From: Bifidobacterium sp.
GTDB lineage: Bacteria > Actinomycetota > Actinomycetes > Actinomycetales > Bifidobacteriaceae
Assembly (NCBI GenBank): GCA_022640915.1
Contig: JALCCT010000011.1
Coordinates: 1 to 50,427 of the forward strand
Reading direction: 5' to 3'
Length of the DNA stretch: 50,427 nucleotides
Positions 1-9,184 of this stretch are shown here, piece after piece. The stretch's first letter is position 1, and each line of letters opens with the position of its first letter. The notes under the pieces were generated by a model that saw only the letters and a list, made by a program, of their open reading frames with translations, made no database searches and was not told the origin of the DNA. The position numbers and the translations under genes are program-made.

Positions 1-866
<866 letters not shown>

Positions 867-1040
867 AATGCGAAGAGCCAAAAAGGCCCTCATTATCATA
901 ATAAATTGACGGAACCGTTTAATAAGGAAAAACGATCCACACAAAAACCCCGGCACCCAATTAAGCCCCCCTCGGGACACCCACGCACAAACACGCAGGC
1001 AGGACACCAGACTGGCAAACAAAAAAACAAACTAAAAAAA

Positions 1041-1070
1041 GTAGTACAAAACACGCTCTTGAGTTCTCAA
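1041..1070 (-). promoter_or_regulatory. Conserved actinobacterial rRNA leader motif
   Basis: On the rRNA strand the leader contains TTGAGAACTCAA (1059-1070), followed by GAGCGTGTTTTGTACTAC. This segment is widely conserved upstream of actinobacterial 16S genes and is linked to antitermination and pre-rRNA processing. It lies about 175-205 bases before the mature 16S 5' end. The assignment is from memory of the motif; the exact role in this organism is inferred. Confidence 0.6.
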
Positions 1071-1138
1071 ACCACCACCACACCAACACCAACCAGCAAT
1101 CACCAAGACTCCTCGTCGCTGTCAGGCAGCAAGGGATA

Positions 1139-1167
1139 AACATACACGAACACACACCCACACGCAA
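1139..1167 (-). promoter_or_regulatory. Candidate rRNA operon promoter
   Basis: On the minus strand a TTGCGT hexamer (1162-1167) and TATGTT (1139-1144) are separated by 17 bases, a good sigma-70/HrdB-like arrangement. The site lies about 270 bases upstream of 16S and directly upstream of the conserved leader. G-rich blocks sit immediately upstream of the -35 element. Other promoters further upstream are possible. No transcription start is known. Confidence 0.45.
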
Positions 1168-1280
1168 CCCACCCCCCACCACAACCCCCCACAAACCCCA
1201 CCACACCAACGATCCACCGGCGTGTCGAAAACCACCAACACCACCACCCCAACCACCCCCAACACCACCCCCAACCACCC
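1168..1280 (-). repeat. Low-complexity C-rich tract with two G-quadruplex-type motifs on the rRNA strand
   Basis: This intergenic stretch between the 16S promoter region and the kinase gene is built of CCA/CCCAA-like units. On the rRNA strand it holds two blocks with four runs of three or more G and short loops: 1168-1199 (runs at 1168-1170, 1172-1177, 1185-1190, 1196-1199) and 1247-1280 (runs at 1247-1250, 1256-1260, 1268-1272, 1278-1280). Both fit the classical G3+N1-7 pattern. ORFs through this tract read as Thr/Pro- or Gly/Val-rich nonsense and are not called. The rest of 871-1473 has no gene. Confidence 0.6.
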
Positions 1281-1473
1281 AAAAAAACACACACCAACCC
1301 AAAACAACCCACCAACCCAGCGTGTCGTGACATTTGATTGTTGCTCCTCGGCACACAACGGGAGTCTGCCTGCAGATCATGTCTCAGCTCTCGCACATCG
1401 GCATATCCCGTTTGCTTGCTATCGTGCGTGGCAACGTGTACGGATACCGATACCACTGGCAGGAGAAAATGCT

Positions 1474-2262
1474 ATGCGGCGAGCGGCGATATCTATGAAT
1501 GCCGAATCATTCCCCATGCGATTGCGCGAATATATAGCCGATGGGCATGTGTACGACAGCAGTTCGTCGCCGAATGCAACAGTGTATTACTCAGACATCG
1601 GCCGAGGATATTTTCTCAAGAAGTCTTCGCTGGGGGCGTTGCGCAGAGAAGCGGCGATGACCACATATTTCCATGGCCTGGGCATGGCAGCCAGCGTGCT
1701 GTACTACGGGATCGATGGCGTCTCAGATTGGATGGTGACGCCGCGAGTACCAGGAGCAGACTGCACATCACCGCAATATATGGCCGATCCTGACCGGCTT
1801 GTAGAAACACTGGCCGAACGGTTGCGGCGATTGCACATGTCTGCGCATGCCTGCTGCCCGGAATCGGATCGCATGATTGGCTACTTGGCGCACGCGGCTG
1901 AAAACCATCGACTTGGGCGTTACGACCGGCAATATTTCACAAAGGACTATGGCGATGTCTCGCTCGAGGAGATCTATCGCATTGTCGAACGGCAAGGACC
2001 TGATCTGCATACCGACGTGCTGCTGCACGGGGACTACTGCCTGCCAAATATCATACTGAAGGACTGGATTTTCAGTGGTTTCGTTGATCTGGATTGCGCT
2101 GGAGTGGGCGACCGTCACGTGGATGTGTTCTGGGCGTTGTGGACGCTGCGTTTCAATCTGCATACGGATCGTTACCGCGATCGTTTCCTTGATGCATATG
2201 GCAGAGATCTCATCGATGAGGATATGTTGCGCGTCATCGCCGCAATCGAAGTGTTCGGATAA
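1474..2262 (+). CDS. APH-family small-molecule kinase (aminoglycoside phosphotransferase-like)
   Basis: 262-residue protein of the APH/choline kinase fold (PF01636 type). The Brenner-type catalytic loop HGDYCLPN is at 185-192, and the metal-binding segment GFVDLDCAGVGDR follows at about 202-214, where the family has a DxG/DxD acidic pair. Length and motif spacing match APH(3')-like enzymes (about 264 residues). Start: ATG 1474 has AGGAGA eight bases upstream. An ATG at 1495 is possible, and the longer frame back to 1222 runs into low-complexity DNA and is rejected. The gene stands alone between rRNA and the rpsF operon, convergent with rplI. Family members use antibiotics or metabolites as substrate. 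Nothing here shows resistance, and a housekeeping role is equally likely. Confidence 0.8.
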   Translation: MRRAAISMNAESFPMRLREYIADGHVYDSSSSPNATVYYSDIGRGYFLKKSSLGALRREAAMTTYFHGLGMAASVLYYGIDGVSDWMVTPRVPGADCTSPQYMADPDRLVETLAERLRRLHMSAHACCPESDRMIGYLAHAAENHRLGRYDRQYFTKDYGDVSLEEIYRIVERQGPDLHTDVLLHGDYCLPNIILKDWIFSGFVDLDCAGVGDRHVDVFWALWTLRFNLHTDRYRDRFLDAYGRDLIDEDMLRVIAAIEVFG

Positions 2263-2297
2263 GAACAAAACAGTCTTACCAACGGCCGGATCTGCAC

Positions 2298-2340
2298 AAA
2301 AAACGGTTCGCCTCCCATGAGTGACCATGGGAGGCGAACC
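2298..2340 (-). terminator. Intrinsic terminator of the rpsF-ssb-rpsR-rplI operon
   Basis: Perfect 15-bp stem (2305-2319 with 2326-2340) and a 6-nt loop, followed on the minus strand by six T (2298-2303). It lies 77 bases beyond the rplI stop. The stem could also stop transcription of the convergent kinase gene, but only the minus strand has the U-tract. Confidence 0.9.
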
Positions 2341-2417
2341 GCATTGCTTAAGCTTGAGTCAGTTGGGTTGCGTACGACGCACGTACACAACCCACCGGCC
2401 GTAAAGACAACCGAAAG

Positions 2418-2864
2418 CTACTCCGCGACGACCTTGACGGTGAATGAGGCGGAGATTTCCGGATGTAGAGCCACAGTGGCAGCAAATTCACCAGTGGTCT
2501 TGATGCTTTCGACGGTGATGCTCTTAGGATCAACCGTGGCCTTGCCTGCCAGCGCGGCGGCAATCTTATCGGCGGACACGCCACCGAAGAGCTTGCCCGA
2601 CTCCGACACCTTGGCAGCGACCTCAACGATGCTGCCCTCGATCGCAGCCTTGGCAGCCACAGCATCCTCGCGGGTAGCGACGGACTTGGCCAAGCGTGCA
2701 CGGCGCATCGATTCGATCTGGACTGCGGCGCCCTTACTCCACGCGAAGGCCAGACCCTGCGGGATCAGATAGTTGCGAGCATATCCGGCACGCACCTCGA
2801 CAACGTCACCGGAGTGACCGAGGTTGGCGACGGACTTGGTGAGAATAACCTTGGTTTCAGCCAT
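2418..2864 (-). CDS. rplI: 50S ribosomal protein L9
   Basis: 148 residues, the usual length for bL9. The N-terminal rRNA-binding domain has the family pattern [18 protein letters not shown] and [13 protein letters not shown]; a long connecting helix and a C-terminal domain follow. It binds 23S rRNA near L1. It is the last gene of the minus-strand rpsF-ssb-rpsR-rplI operon, 14 bases after rpsR, and ends at a strong terminator. Confidence 0.97.
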   Translation of the reverse strand: MAETKVILTKSVANLGHSGDVVEVRAGYARNYLIPQGLAFAWSKGAAVQIESMRRARLAKSVATREDAVAAKAAIEGSIVEVAAKVSESGKLFGGVSADKIAAALAGKATVDPKSITVESIKTTGEFAATVALHPEISASFTVKVVAE

Positions 2865-2878
2865 GTTTTCTTCTCCTA

Positions 2879-3127
2879 TCAGCGACCGGAAGTGGCGTAC
2901 GGCAGCAAGGCCATCTCACGGGCGTTCTTCACGGCCTGTGAGATCTGACGCTGCTGCTGGATGTTGACGCCAGTGATGCGACGGGAGCGGATCTTGCCAC
3001 GATCGGACACGAATTTGCGCAGCAGCGCAACATCCTTGTAGTCGATCTCGTGAATCTTCGCTACGCTCAGCGGATTCGGCTTTTTCTTAATGGGTTTGAC
3101 CGGTGGTTGCGGCCTTTTGCGTGACAT
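2879..3127 (-). CDS. rpsR: 30S ribosomal protein S18
   Basis: 82-residue bS18. The conserved core is [18 protein letters not shown] followed by RRITGVN and [21 protein letters not shown]. The basic N-terminus is typical of the family. It pairs with S6 on the platform of the 30S subunit, in keeping with rpsF two genes upstream. Third gene of the operon, preceded by a GGAGA-type ribosome site. Confidence 0.97.
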   Translation of the reverse strand: MSRKRPQPPVKPIKKKPNPLSVAKIHEIDYKDVALLRKFVSDRGKIRSRRITGVNIQQQRQISQAVKNAREMALLPYATSGR

Positions 3128-3263
3128 GTGATTGTCTCCTTATTGCCAACTGATTATCAGGGGATTACATCCGTGGGCAGCTCTTGTACGAGCAGCTCCT
3201 ATAGATGCGACCACCTATGAACTTATGAACTTGCGAGCGCCTTCATAAACGCTGAACTGGGAG

Positions 3264-3893
3264 TCAGAACTCCGGCTCATCGGAATCGCCACCGAAGTCC
3301 GAGCCCGCCCCGAAGGCCGAAAACCCATCATTCGATTGCGCGGGTGAACCCCAGGGATCGGCCACCGGAGCGGATTGCGCTGGAGCGGACGTGCCGCCGG
3401 AATAACCGGCGCCGCCCTGATACCCGCCGTTGCCTGCATTGCCGCCGGCATTGCGATTCCCGCCACCGTTGCCGCCGTTGCTGCCGTTGCCAGCGAAGCC
3501 GCCACGATTGCCGGAGAACCCGGAACCGGAGCTTTGCCGAGTCACTTGGGCTGTGGCGTAGCGCAACGAGGGGCCGATCTCGTCGATCGTCATTTCGACG
3601 ACTGTGCGGTTCGTCCCGTCATTTGCCTGGTATGAACGCTGGCTGATGCGGCCCTGCGCGATCACGCGCATGCCCTTGGATAGGCTCGAAGCGACATGAT
3701 CAGCAAGCTCCCGCCACGCAGCGCACCGCATGAACAGCGCCTGGCCGTCCTCCCACTGATTAGTGTCGCGGTTGAACGTACGCGGGGTGGATGCGATGGT
3801 GAAGTTGGCGACGGATGCACCGCTGCCGATCGTACGCACCTCGGGGTCAGCCGTAAGGTTGCCTACGATAGTGAGGGTTGTTTCACCTGCCAT
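3264..3893 (-). CDS. ssb: Single-stranded DNA-binding protein
   Basis: 209 residues. An N-terminal OB fold (about 1-115) begins [18 protein letters not shown] and contains the family segments [10 protein letters not shown] and [15 protein letters not shown] long flexible Gly/Asn-rich linker (about 125-190) follows, and the chain ends in the acidic tip DSDEPEF, which recruits repair and replication proteins. The tip departs slightly from the common DDDIPF form. It sits between rpsF and rpsR, the usual bacterial order. A 136-base gap separates it from rpsR. Confidence 0.96.
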   Translation of the reverse strand: MAGETTLTIVGNLTADPEVRTIGSGASVANFTIASTPRTFNRDTNQWEDGQALFMRCAAWRELADHVASSLSKGMRVIAQGRISQRSYQANDGTNRTVVEMTIDEIGPSLRYATAQVTRQSSGSGFSGNRGGFAGNGSNGGNGGGNRNAGGNAGNGGYQGGAGYSGGTSAPAQSAPVADPWGSPAQSNDGFSAFGAGSDFGGDSDEPEF

Positions 3894-3964
3894 GGCGAAT
3901 CTTCTTCCCAGTCATTAAATCTTTGCGAATGCAAAAAGCAGCGTCGAAACGCCGCAACGACGTA

Positions 3965-4261
3965 TTATTTAGTGTCCTTGCGCAGGATCTTCGTACGAAT
4001 GACGGACTCGCTGAGGTTGAGCACGCGGTCGAGCTCAGTACTTACAGCCGGCTCGCAGGAATAGTTCACTACAACGTAGTTGCCTTCGTTCTTGCCATCG
4101 ATCTCATAGGCAAGCTTGCGGCGCCCCCAATAATCGGGATCCTCTACGGAACCCCCTTCGTTGGTGACAAGCTCGAGATACTGCTCGGTCAGTTTCTTCA
4201 GACCGCGCTCATCCAGCTCAGGATCGGCAATGAACATCAGTTCATATTTGTGTGCAGACAT
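3965..4261 (-). CDS. rpsF: 30S ribosomal protein S6
   Basis: 98-residue bS6 beginning MSAHKYELMFIADPELDERG, with the central YWGRRKLAYEIDGKNEGNYVV region typical of the family. The start at 4261 is fixed by an AGGAGGTGGGTG ribosome site directly upstream; the longer in-frame extension to 4351 is rejected. It is the first gene of the operon and binds S18. It is divergent from prs across 286 bases that hold no gene and presumably both promoters. Confidence 0.96.
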   Translation of the reverse strand: MSAHKYELMFIADPELDERGLKKLTEQYLELVTNEGGSVEDPDYWGRRKLAYEIDGKNEGNYVVVNYSCEPAVSTELDRVLNLSESVIRTKILRKDTK

Positions 4262-4547
4262 CACCCACCTCCTTTGGACAAAAGGCTGCGGCCGTTCCGC
4301 AGCAGGAGTGTGTATGCAATGCACGCAGCATGACACCACGTGCAACCTCACAACGATAACCCGGCGCTAGGACTTATGGCAGCTTGTAAAAGACCGAGAG
4401 AATCAGCAACCCGCCGTCCCGGCCTTAGCAGCAAGATGCCTGTATATTGGTAGGCGGCTCGATTTCGGCTCGCTCGTGTGACAACCGAATACCAGGCAGC
4501 ATATGCGACGTACGCACGACGTACAGATATTCACGGGAGGGCGAACT

Positions 4548-5561
4548 ATGTCGGCGATTCTCGAAGGCACTCCGGACAAGCGGCTGGCTGTTGTGACGGG
4601 TCGAGCATACCCCGAACAGGCGCAGGCAACTGCGGCGTGCTTGGGCGTGCAGGTGCTGGGAACGACAGCCTACGACTTCGCGAACGGCGAGATGTACGTG
4701 CGATTTGATGAACCGGTGCGCGGCGCCGACGTCTTCGTCCTTCAGTCGCATACCGAACCAATCAACACATGGATCATGGAGCAGCTGCTCATGATTGATG
4801 CGCTCAAACGGGCATCCGCACGCTCAATCACGGTCGTTGCGCCATTCTTGGGATATTCACGCCAAGACAAGAAGCATCAGGGCCGCGAGCCCATCACCGC
4901 ACGGCTCATGTTTGACTTGTTCCGCACGGCTGGAGCCGACCGCATCATGACCGTGGATCTGCACGCCTCGCAGGAGCAAGGTTTCTTCGACGGTCCGGTC
5001 GATCATCTGACCGCCATGCCGGTGTTGCTCGACTATGTGCGCGGCAGTATGTCGCTGAGCAAGGCGACTATGGTCTCTCCCGATGCGGGTCGCATCCGGG
5101 TTTCCGAGCAATGGGCCGCCAAACTCGGCGGACTGCCACTCGCCTTCATTCATAAAACGCGCGATATCACGCGCCCGAACCATGCCGAGGCACACGGCAT
5201 CATCGGCGATGTCGAGGCACGCGACTGCATCGTCGTGGACGATATGATCGACACTGCCGGCACGATCTGCGAAGCCATGCGGACACTGCACGATGCTGGC
5301 GCTCGAAGCGTCACACTCGTCGCCACACATGGGCTGCTTTCCGGGCCTGCCATAGAGCGGCTCGCCAGTTGCGGCGCGCGAGAGATCGTGCTTATGGATA
5401 CCGTGCCCGTACCTAGCGAAAAGAGGCTGCCCAACATGACAGTGCTCTCCGCTGCACCGCTACTGGCCGCCGGAATACGCTCGGTATTCGAATCCGGCTC
5501 GGTGAGTACGCTGCTCGACGGACTGCCAAGCGATATCAGGCCGCACAATATCTATGCGTAA
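4548..5561 (+). CDS. prs: Ribose-phosphate pyrophosphokinase (PRPP synthetase)
   Basis: 337 residues. Makes PRPP from ribose 5-phosphate and ATP for nucleotide, His and Trp synthesis. Visible family features are the ATP/ribose-binding QDKKHQGREPITARL segment, FDGPVDHLTAMPVL in the middle, and the PRPP loop VVDDMIDTAGTICEAM at about 228-243. Start: ATG 4548 with GGGAGG at 4535-4540; the upstream extension to 4503 lacks a ribosome site. Transcribed away from the rpsF operon and convergent with the glycosylase gene, 40 bases away. Sequence details (GRAYPEQAQATAACLG at the N-terminus) differ from the most classical Prs form, so this may be one of two paralogues. Confidence 0.93.
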   Translation: MSAILEGTPDKRLAVVTGRAYPEQAQATAACLGVQVLGTTAYDFANGEMYVRFDEPVRGADVFVLQSHTEPINTWIMEQLLMIDALKRASARSITVVAPFLGYSRQDKKHQGREPITARLMFDLFRTAGADRIMTVDLHASQEQGFFDGPVDHLTAMPVLLDYVRGSMSLSKATMVSPDAGRIRVSEQWAAKLGGLPLAFIHKTRDITRPNHAEAHGIIGDVEARDCIVVDDMIDTAGTICEAMRTLHDAGARSVTLVATHGLLSGPAIERLASCGAREIVLMDTVPVPSEKRLPNMTVLSAAPLLAAGIRSVFESGSVSTLLDGLPSDIRPHNIYA

Positions 5562-5601
5562 CATTTCGTGATTGATGCGCATTGCGGCCGCAGTGCCTAT
5601 T

Positions 5602-6237
5602 TCACGCAGTCCCTTGTTGTGTGCGCCGGCTGTCGCACTGCTCTGTCCACATAGGGCCGTGCGACAGATATGGGTTGTCCGTGATGAGGAAGCGCCGCCG
5701 GAGTTCGGCGGCTTTCGATATGCCGATGCGCGCAGTGGCCGCTACATGCTCGCCCGGCCGCAGACTGGACTGCTCCAGCATCAGCGGCGGCAGCCGCAAA
5801 TCATGACCGTATAAGGCCTTATCGATATCGAGCGCCTTGCACAGCTTCGCCGGGCCGTTGGTGCAGTCGACGCCTGTGCGCCCGCGCCGACGCTCGATGA
5901 TCTCCACGCCTTCGACGGGTTCGACCGCACGGATCAGCACGCCGGCGCCGAATCCCTCGGCTGCGGCCGTGATGTTGAGGCAGTAATGCATGCCATAGGT
6001 AAAATAAATGTAGGCGTGGCCCGCTGGACCGAACATCGCCCGGTTGCGTTCGCTTCTGCCATGGAATGTGTGGCTAGCCGGGTCGAACTGATCGTAGGCC
6101 TCGGTCTCCACGATACGTACGACAATGCGTTCGATAGTGCCTTCGTCGCCGAGAATGCGCACAATACGGCAGCCAAGCAGCGATCGGGCGACGACATCAG
6201 CGTCTTGATCAAGGAATTGCGGGAACACTCTTGCCAT
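5602..6237 (-). CDS. DNA-3-methyladenine glycosylase (AAG/MPG family)
   Basis: 211 residues, full length for the Pur_DNA_glyco family. It removes alkylated purines from DNA in base excision repair. Visible motifs: LLGCRIV near the start, the catalytic region VETEAYDQFDPASHTFHGRSERN with the active-site Glu, the DNA-intercalating and pocket segment AYIYFTYGMHYCLNI, and NGPAKLCKALDI. No good ribosome site precedes ATG 6237, so the start is somewhat uncertain. Convergent with prs. About 190 bases without a gene separate it from the upstream kinase-isomerase fusion. Confidence 0.92.
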   Translation of the reverse strand: MARVFPQFLDQDADVVARSLLGCRIVRILGDEGTIERIVVRIVETEAYDQFDPASHTFHGRSERNRAMFGPAGHAYIYFTYGMHYCLNITAAAEGFGAGVLIRAVEPVEGVEIIERRRGRTGVDCTNGPAKLCKALDIDKALYGHDLRLPPLMLEQSSLRPGEHVAATARIGISKAAELRRRFLITDNPYLSHGPMWTEQCDSRRTQQGTA

Positions 6238-6428
6238 TCAAGTACGTCGCGTGGATAACTGCAGATGCGAGTTCGGGTCAAGTCGCACAACGCTTATAGA
6301 CGCCTTCTGCGTTCACACGCCGCCGTACCGCTGTTTGCAAAGCACCACGTTTCCTGCAGCATCACGGGAGCAGCGCGAGAGTTGCGATGTCAACAGGTTC
6401 AGCGTCATGCTCCAGCTCAAGCCCAGAC

Positions 6429-8876
6429 TCACACCGAGCGATGCGTCAATGCCGTAGCATCGATGCCCAACAACTTCGCCTGTTCAAGAGTCGTGCCGCT
6501 CAGCAGCACGTCGTCATGCTGCAGATCAGCGACTGTCACGGCGCCAAGCAAGGCCATCAGCGAGCGCAGCTGCTCAGCCCAGTCGTTGATCTCTTCCACC
6601 AAGCCAGATTCTCCACGCTCCTCGAGCACGCGCAGAAAATACCCGGACACGCCCACGCCCTTCGCCCCCAACGCGAGCGCTTTGACCACATCGAGTGGAT
6701 TACGCACGCCACCAGACGCCACGATGTCAACGGGGATCTCGACCGGCGCACCACTAAGGCAATCCAGCAAGCACAGCACAGTGGACTGGCCCCAACCGTC
6801 AAGATAAGCATATTCATGGGCTGTGCGTCGGCTGTTCTCAATCGCCGCAAAGTCAGTGCCTCCACGCCCGCTGACGTCTATAGTTCGCGCGCCGAGAGCA
6901 GCGAGCTGTTCGACGCTGCGCCTGCTCATGCCAAAACCCACCTCCTTGACAACCACAGGCACAGGCGAGGCCGCAATGATCTCGCGTATGCGCTGCGGCC
7001 AGTCGGAGAAGTCGCGGTTACCTTCCGGCATGACGATTTCCTGAGTAAGATTGACGTGGATCTGCAGGGCGTTCGCGCCAAGCATGGTGACGGCCTGCAC
7101 AGCCTGCTGCGGGGTGACACTCGGTCCGACATTCGCAAAAACAAAACCCTGTGACTGCTCACGGATGACGGCGAATGTGATGGCGAGCGAGGGATCACGC
7201 AGCGCCGCATGCTGCGATCCTGATGCGATGGCAACGCCGGTGGCCTGAGCAGCGCGTGCAAGAGACGCATTGATACTGCCCGTGTGCTGCGATCCGCCAG
7301 TCATCGCGTTGATATAGAACGGCAGCTCCCACCGTGAGCCGCATACCGTCGTTGACGTGTCAATCCGATCTACCGACACCCCGCACAGGGCATGATGTAT
7401 GAAATGCACGTCGTCGAAAGCGTTGTTCGGCTCTGCTGTATGCTGTTGCAAGGCCAGTCGCACATGATCGTCCTTGCGGCTCGAACGCCTAGTCTGCCAT
7501 TGCGGCGCGTCGGCGAGCGGCCCGCAGACCGCCAGATCAAGCGGTTCGATGCCAGCCGAGCGCCAATCATGGAAAATGCCGGGCACTGCGGATTTGGCAG
7601 ACCCTGCGCTCGATCCATTAACAGCCGACCCACCAACAGAGCTTGTAGCGCAGGCAAGCCCAGCACCCGATTCAGCCCAGTCATTACCAGTGTCAGCCGT
7701 CGTACCAGCGTCACCCTCAACGCCGATAATCGCGATGCCGCAGTCACCGCCGCCTGCGCCTGAGCTTTTCGCAGCCGCACCATGAGCGGTAGCCGCTTCG
7801 ATCAGCGCTGTGAGCCGCGGGGTTTCGATCAGCGTGCCGGTCAGCGATGACAGGCCGCGCAGCAGTTCGCGCGCCTGGGCGATCTGCTCGCGGATGGCCG
7901 CCATATCGGAGCGTGTCAACGCCTCGCACAATGCGTCAACGCATCGATCACTGTGCTCTAGAAATTCGCGATAGCGGCGCTCGCGTTCGTCAGTACTGTG
8001 ATGCTGCACGTTGGTGACCAAGTCGGCAGTGGAAGCTGGTTTGCCTGTCCAACCGACTAGGAGCCGAAGCACTGCAGACCGGTTGGATGTGCCACTCTGC
8101 GCACCTGCGCTGCTGTCACCATGGTGTATTTCCGCCTCGTCGCCGAACACTTGTAGCCTCGTCACGCTCAGACCGGGCCACGGCATGCGGATGAGTTCAG
8201 ACAGTGCGGTGTTGCTCAGCCGATGGCCAATCCAATCACGATCAGGTGAGCAGAAGCGTATACAGCCGCCGAACACGCTTGCAGCCAAATCGCCGCCGGA
8301 ACCGACGTTGCCGGCACGGCAAGCGATGACGAACGCCAGTTTGTACTGCTTCATCGGCTCGAAAGCAGCTCCAAGCCCATAGAAATCCAGCAGCGCACGC
8401 ATCGCGGCCACAGTGACCGCCGCAGAGGATCCGAGACCATATTTGCTCCCGGAAATGTCGTCGAGATCGCTCGTCACATCAATATCGAAAACGCGCAGCC
8501 CCATGCCGGCGGCGCAAACAAGCTCCTCGACGCACCGAATAGCAGAGACAAGATATGCTGCGCCCGGGCGTTCATCGTCTGGCACGCACAATCCTCGCTC
8601 GTCGCGGTGCCACGTCACTGCAGCCTCGTCATGGCCCTGCGAGCGAATGTTCCCGACAGAACGCGCGCCTACAGCCGGTTCGCTCTGCGCACCATCAGTC
8701 AGACCGCCGTCCCGCTGGGAAACGCGAACTGTGAGCATACGATTCACCGCAACCAAAATGGCCGGGTGCCCATGTTCAACTACCGCATATTCGCCTGCGA
8801 TATACAGTTTCCCCGGCGCGTGCGCCTCGCTGATCATGCGATTAAGTTCCCGCTCAGCCATTCCTGCCCCATTCAT
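6429..8876 (-). CDS. Phosphomevalonate kinase - type 2 isopentenyl diphosphate isomerase fusion
   Basis: One 815-residue ORF joins two mevalonate-pathway enzymes. Residues about 16-390 and 430-452 are a GHMP phosphomevalonate kinase: APGKLYIAGEYAVVE near 20, the ATP loop YGLGSSAAVT at 146-155, motif 3 KSSGAGGGDCGIA at 370-382, and the C-terminal W..AGIEPLDL. A Gly/Ser/Ala-rich insert lies at about 390-430. Residues 467-815 are an FMN-dependent type 2 IPP isomerase: RKDDHVRLAL, NAMTGGS at 524-530, SGSQHAALRDP, NALQIHVNLTQE, DVSGRGGTDFAAIE, and ASGGVRNPLDVVKALALGA. It would phosphorylate mevalonate 5-phosphate and, separately, interconvert IPP and DMAPP. The diphosphomevalonate decarboxylase step is not encoded here. 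The start may be 8876, 8861 or 8837; no ribosome site decides. No other mevalonate gene is in the window. Confidence 0.9.
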   Translation of the reverse strand: MNGAGMAERELNRMISEAHAPGKLYIAGEYAVVEHGHPAILVAVNRMLTVRVSQRDGGLTDGAQSEPAVGARSVGNIRSQGHDEAAVTWHRDERGLCVPDDERPGAAYLVSAIRCVEELVCAAGMGLRVFDIDVTSDLDDISGSKYGLGSSAAVTVAAMRALLDFYGLGAAFEPMKQYKLAFVIACRAGNVGSGGDLAASVFGGCIRFCSPDRDWIGHRLSNTALSELIRMPWPGLSVTRLQVFGDEAEIHHGDSSAGAQSGTSNRSAVLRLLVGWTGKPASTADLVTNVQHHSTDERERRYREFLEHSDRCVDALCEALTRSDMAAIREQIAQARELLRGLSSLTGTLIETPRLTALIEAATAHGAAAKSSGAGGGDCGIAIIGVEGDAGTTADTGNDWAESGAGLACATSSVGGSAVNGSSAGSAKSAVPGIFHDWRSAGIEPLDLAVCGPLADAPQWQTRRSSRKDDHVRLALQQHTAEPNNAFDDVHFIHHALCGVSVDRIDTSTTVCGSRWELPFYINAMTGGSQHTGSINASLARAAQATGVAIASGSQHAALRDPSLAITFAVIREQSQGFVFANVGPSVTPQQAVQAVTMLGANALQIHVNLTQEIVMPEGNRDFSDWPQRIREIIAASPVPVVVKEVGFGMSRRSVEQLAALGARTIDVSGRGGTDFAAIENSRRTAHEYAYLDGWGQSTVLCLLDCLSGAPVEIPVDIVASGGVRNPLDVVKALALGAKGVGVSGYFLRVLEERGESGLVEEINDWAEQLRSLMALLGAVTVADLQHDDVLLSGTTLEQAKLLGIDATALTHRSV

Positions 8877-9184
8877 CTCGGACGCGTGCTCTCATCTCGA
8901 TCAATGGTATGAGAGCCACGCCTGCCGAGCGCCGAAGGCAAGCGAATATTCATGATGTCTGCAAAGCGCTATAGCCAAGTACGCTCGCAACGGCATTGCA
9001 TTCGATAGCAGCATCATCGGGCCGTCCGCTGGCCGGACGACAAAGAACAACAATGAAAACCACCAGTTACGCACTTAACGAGATAGACCCCAATCGAATC
9101 AACGGTGCTGTTGGTTCGTGCGCCAGGGCCGTAAGGCATGGTCGAGCTGATGCAGCTCGGCAGGTGTGAGCAGCCGCCCACAAT
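8877..9184. other. Intergenic gap between the isoprenoid fusion gene and the Fic module
   Basis: About 308 bases with no credible gene. A small hairpin, CGTCCG-CTGGC-CGGACG near 9015-9031, and GAGCTG-ATG-CAGCTC near 9145-9160 are the only structures seen. This is probably one border of the integrated remnant that ends at tRNA-Lys, but I could not find a copy of the tRNA 3' end here. Confidence 0.5.

Noticed and set aside
961..1456. Long minus-strand frames rich in Gly, Val, Trp and Cys upstream of 16S
   Set aside because: They come from the G-rich low-complexity tract, overlap the rRNA leader and promoter, and have no ribosome site or family pattern.
8877..9184. Far attachment site of the tRNA-Lys element
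   Set aside because: I looked for a repeat of the tRNA 3' end here and found none convincing; the element boundary stays undefined.
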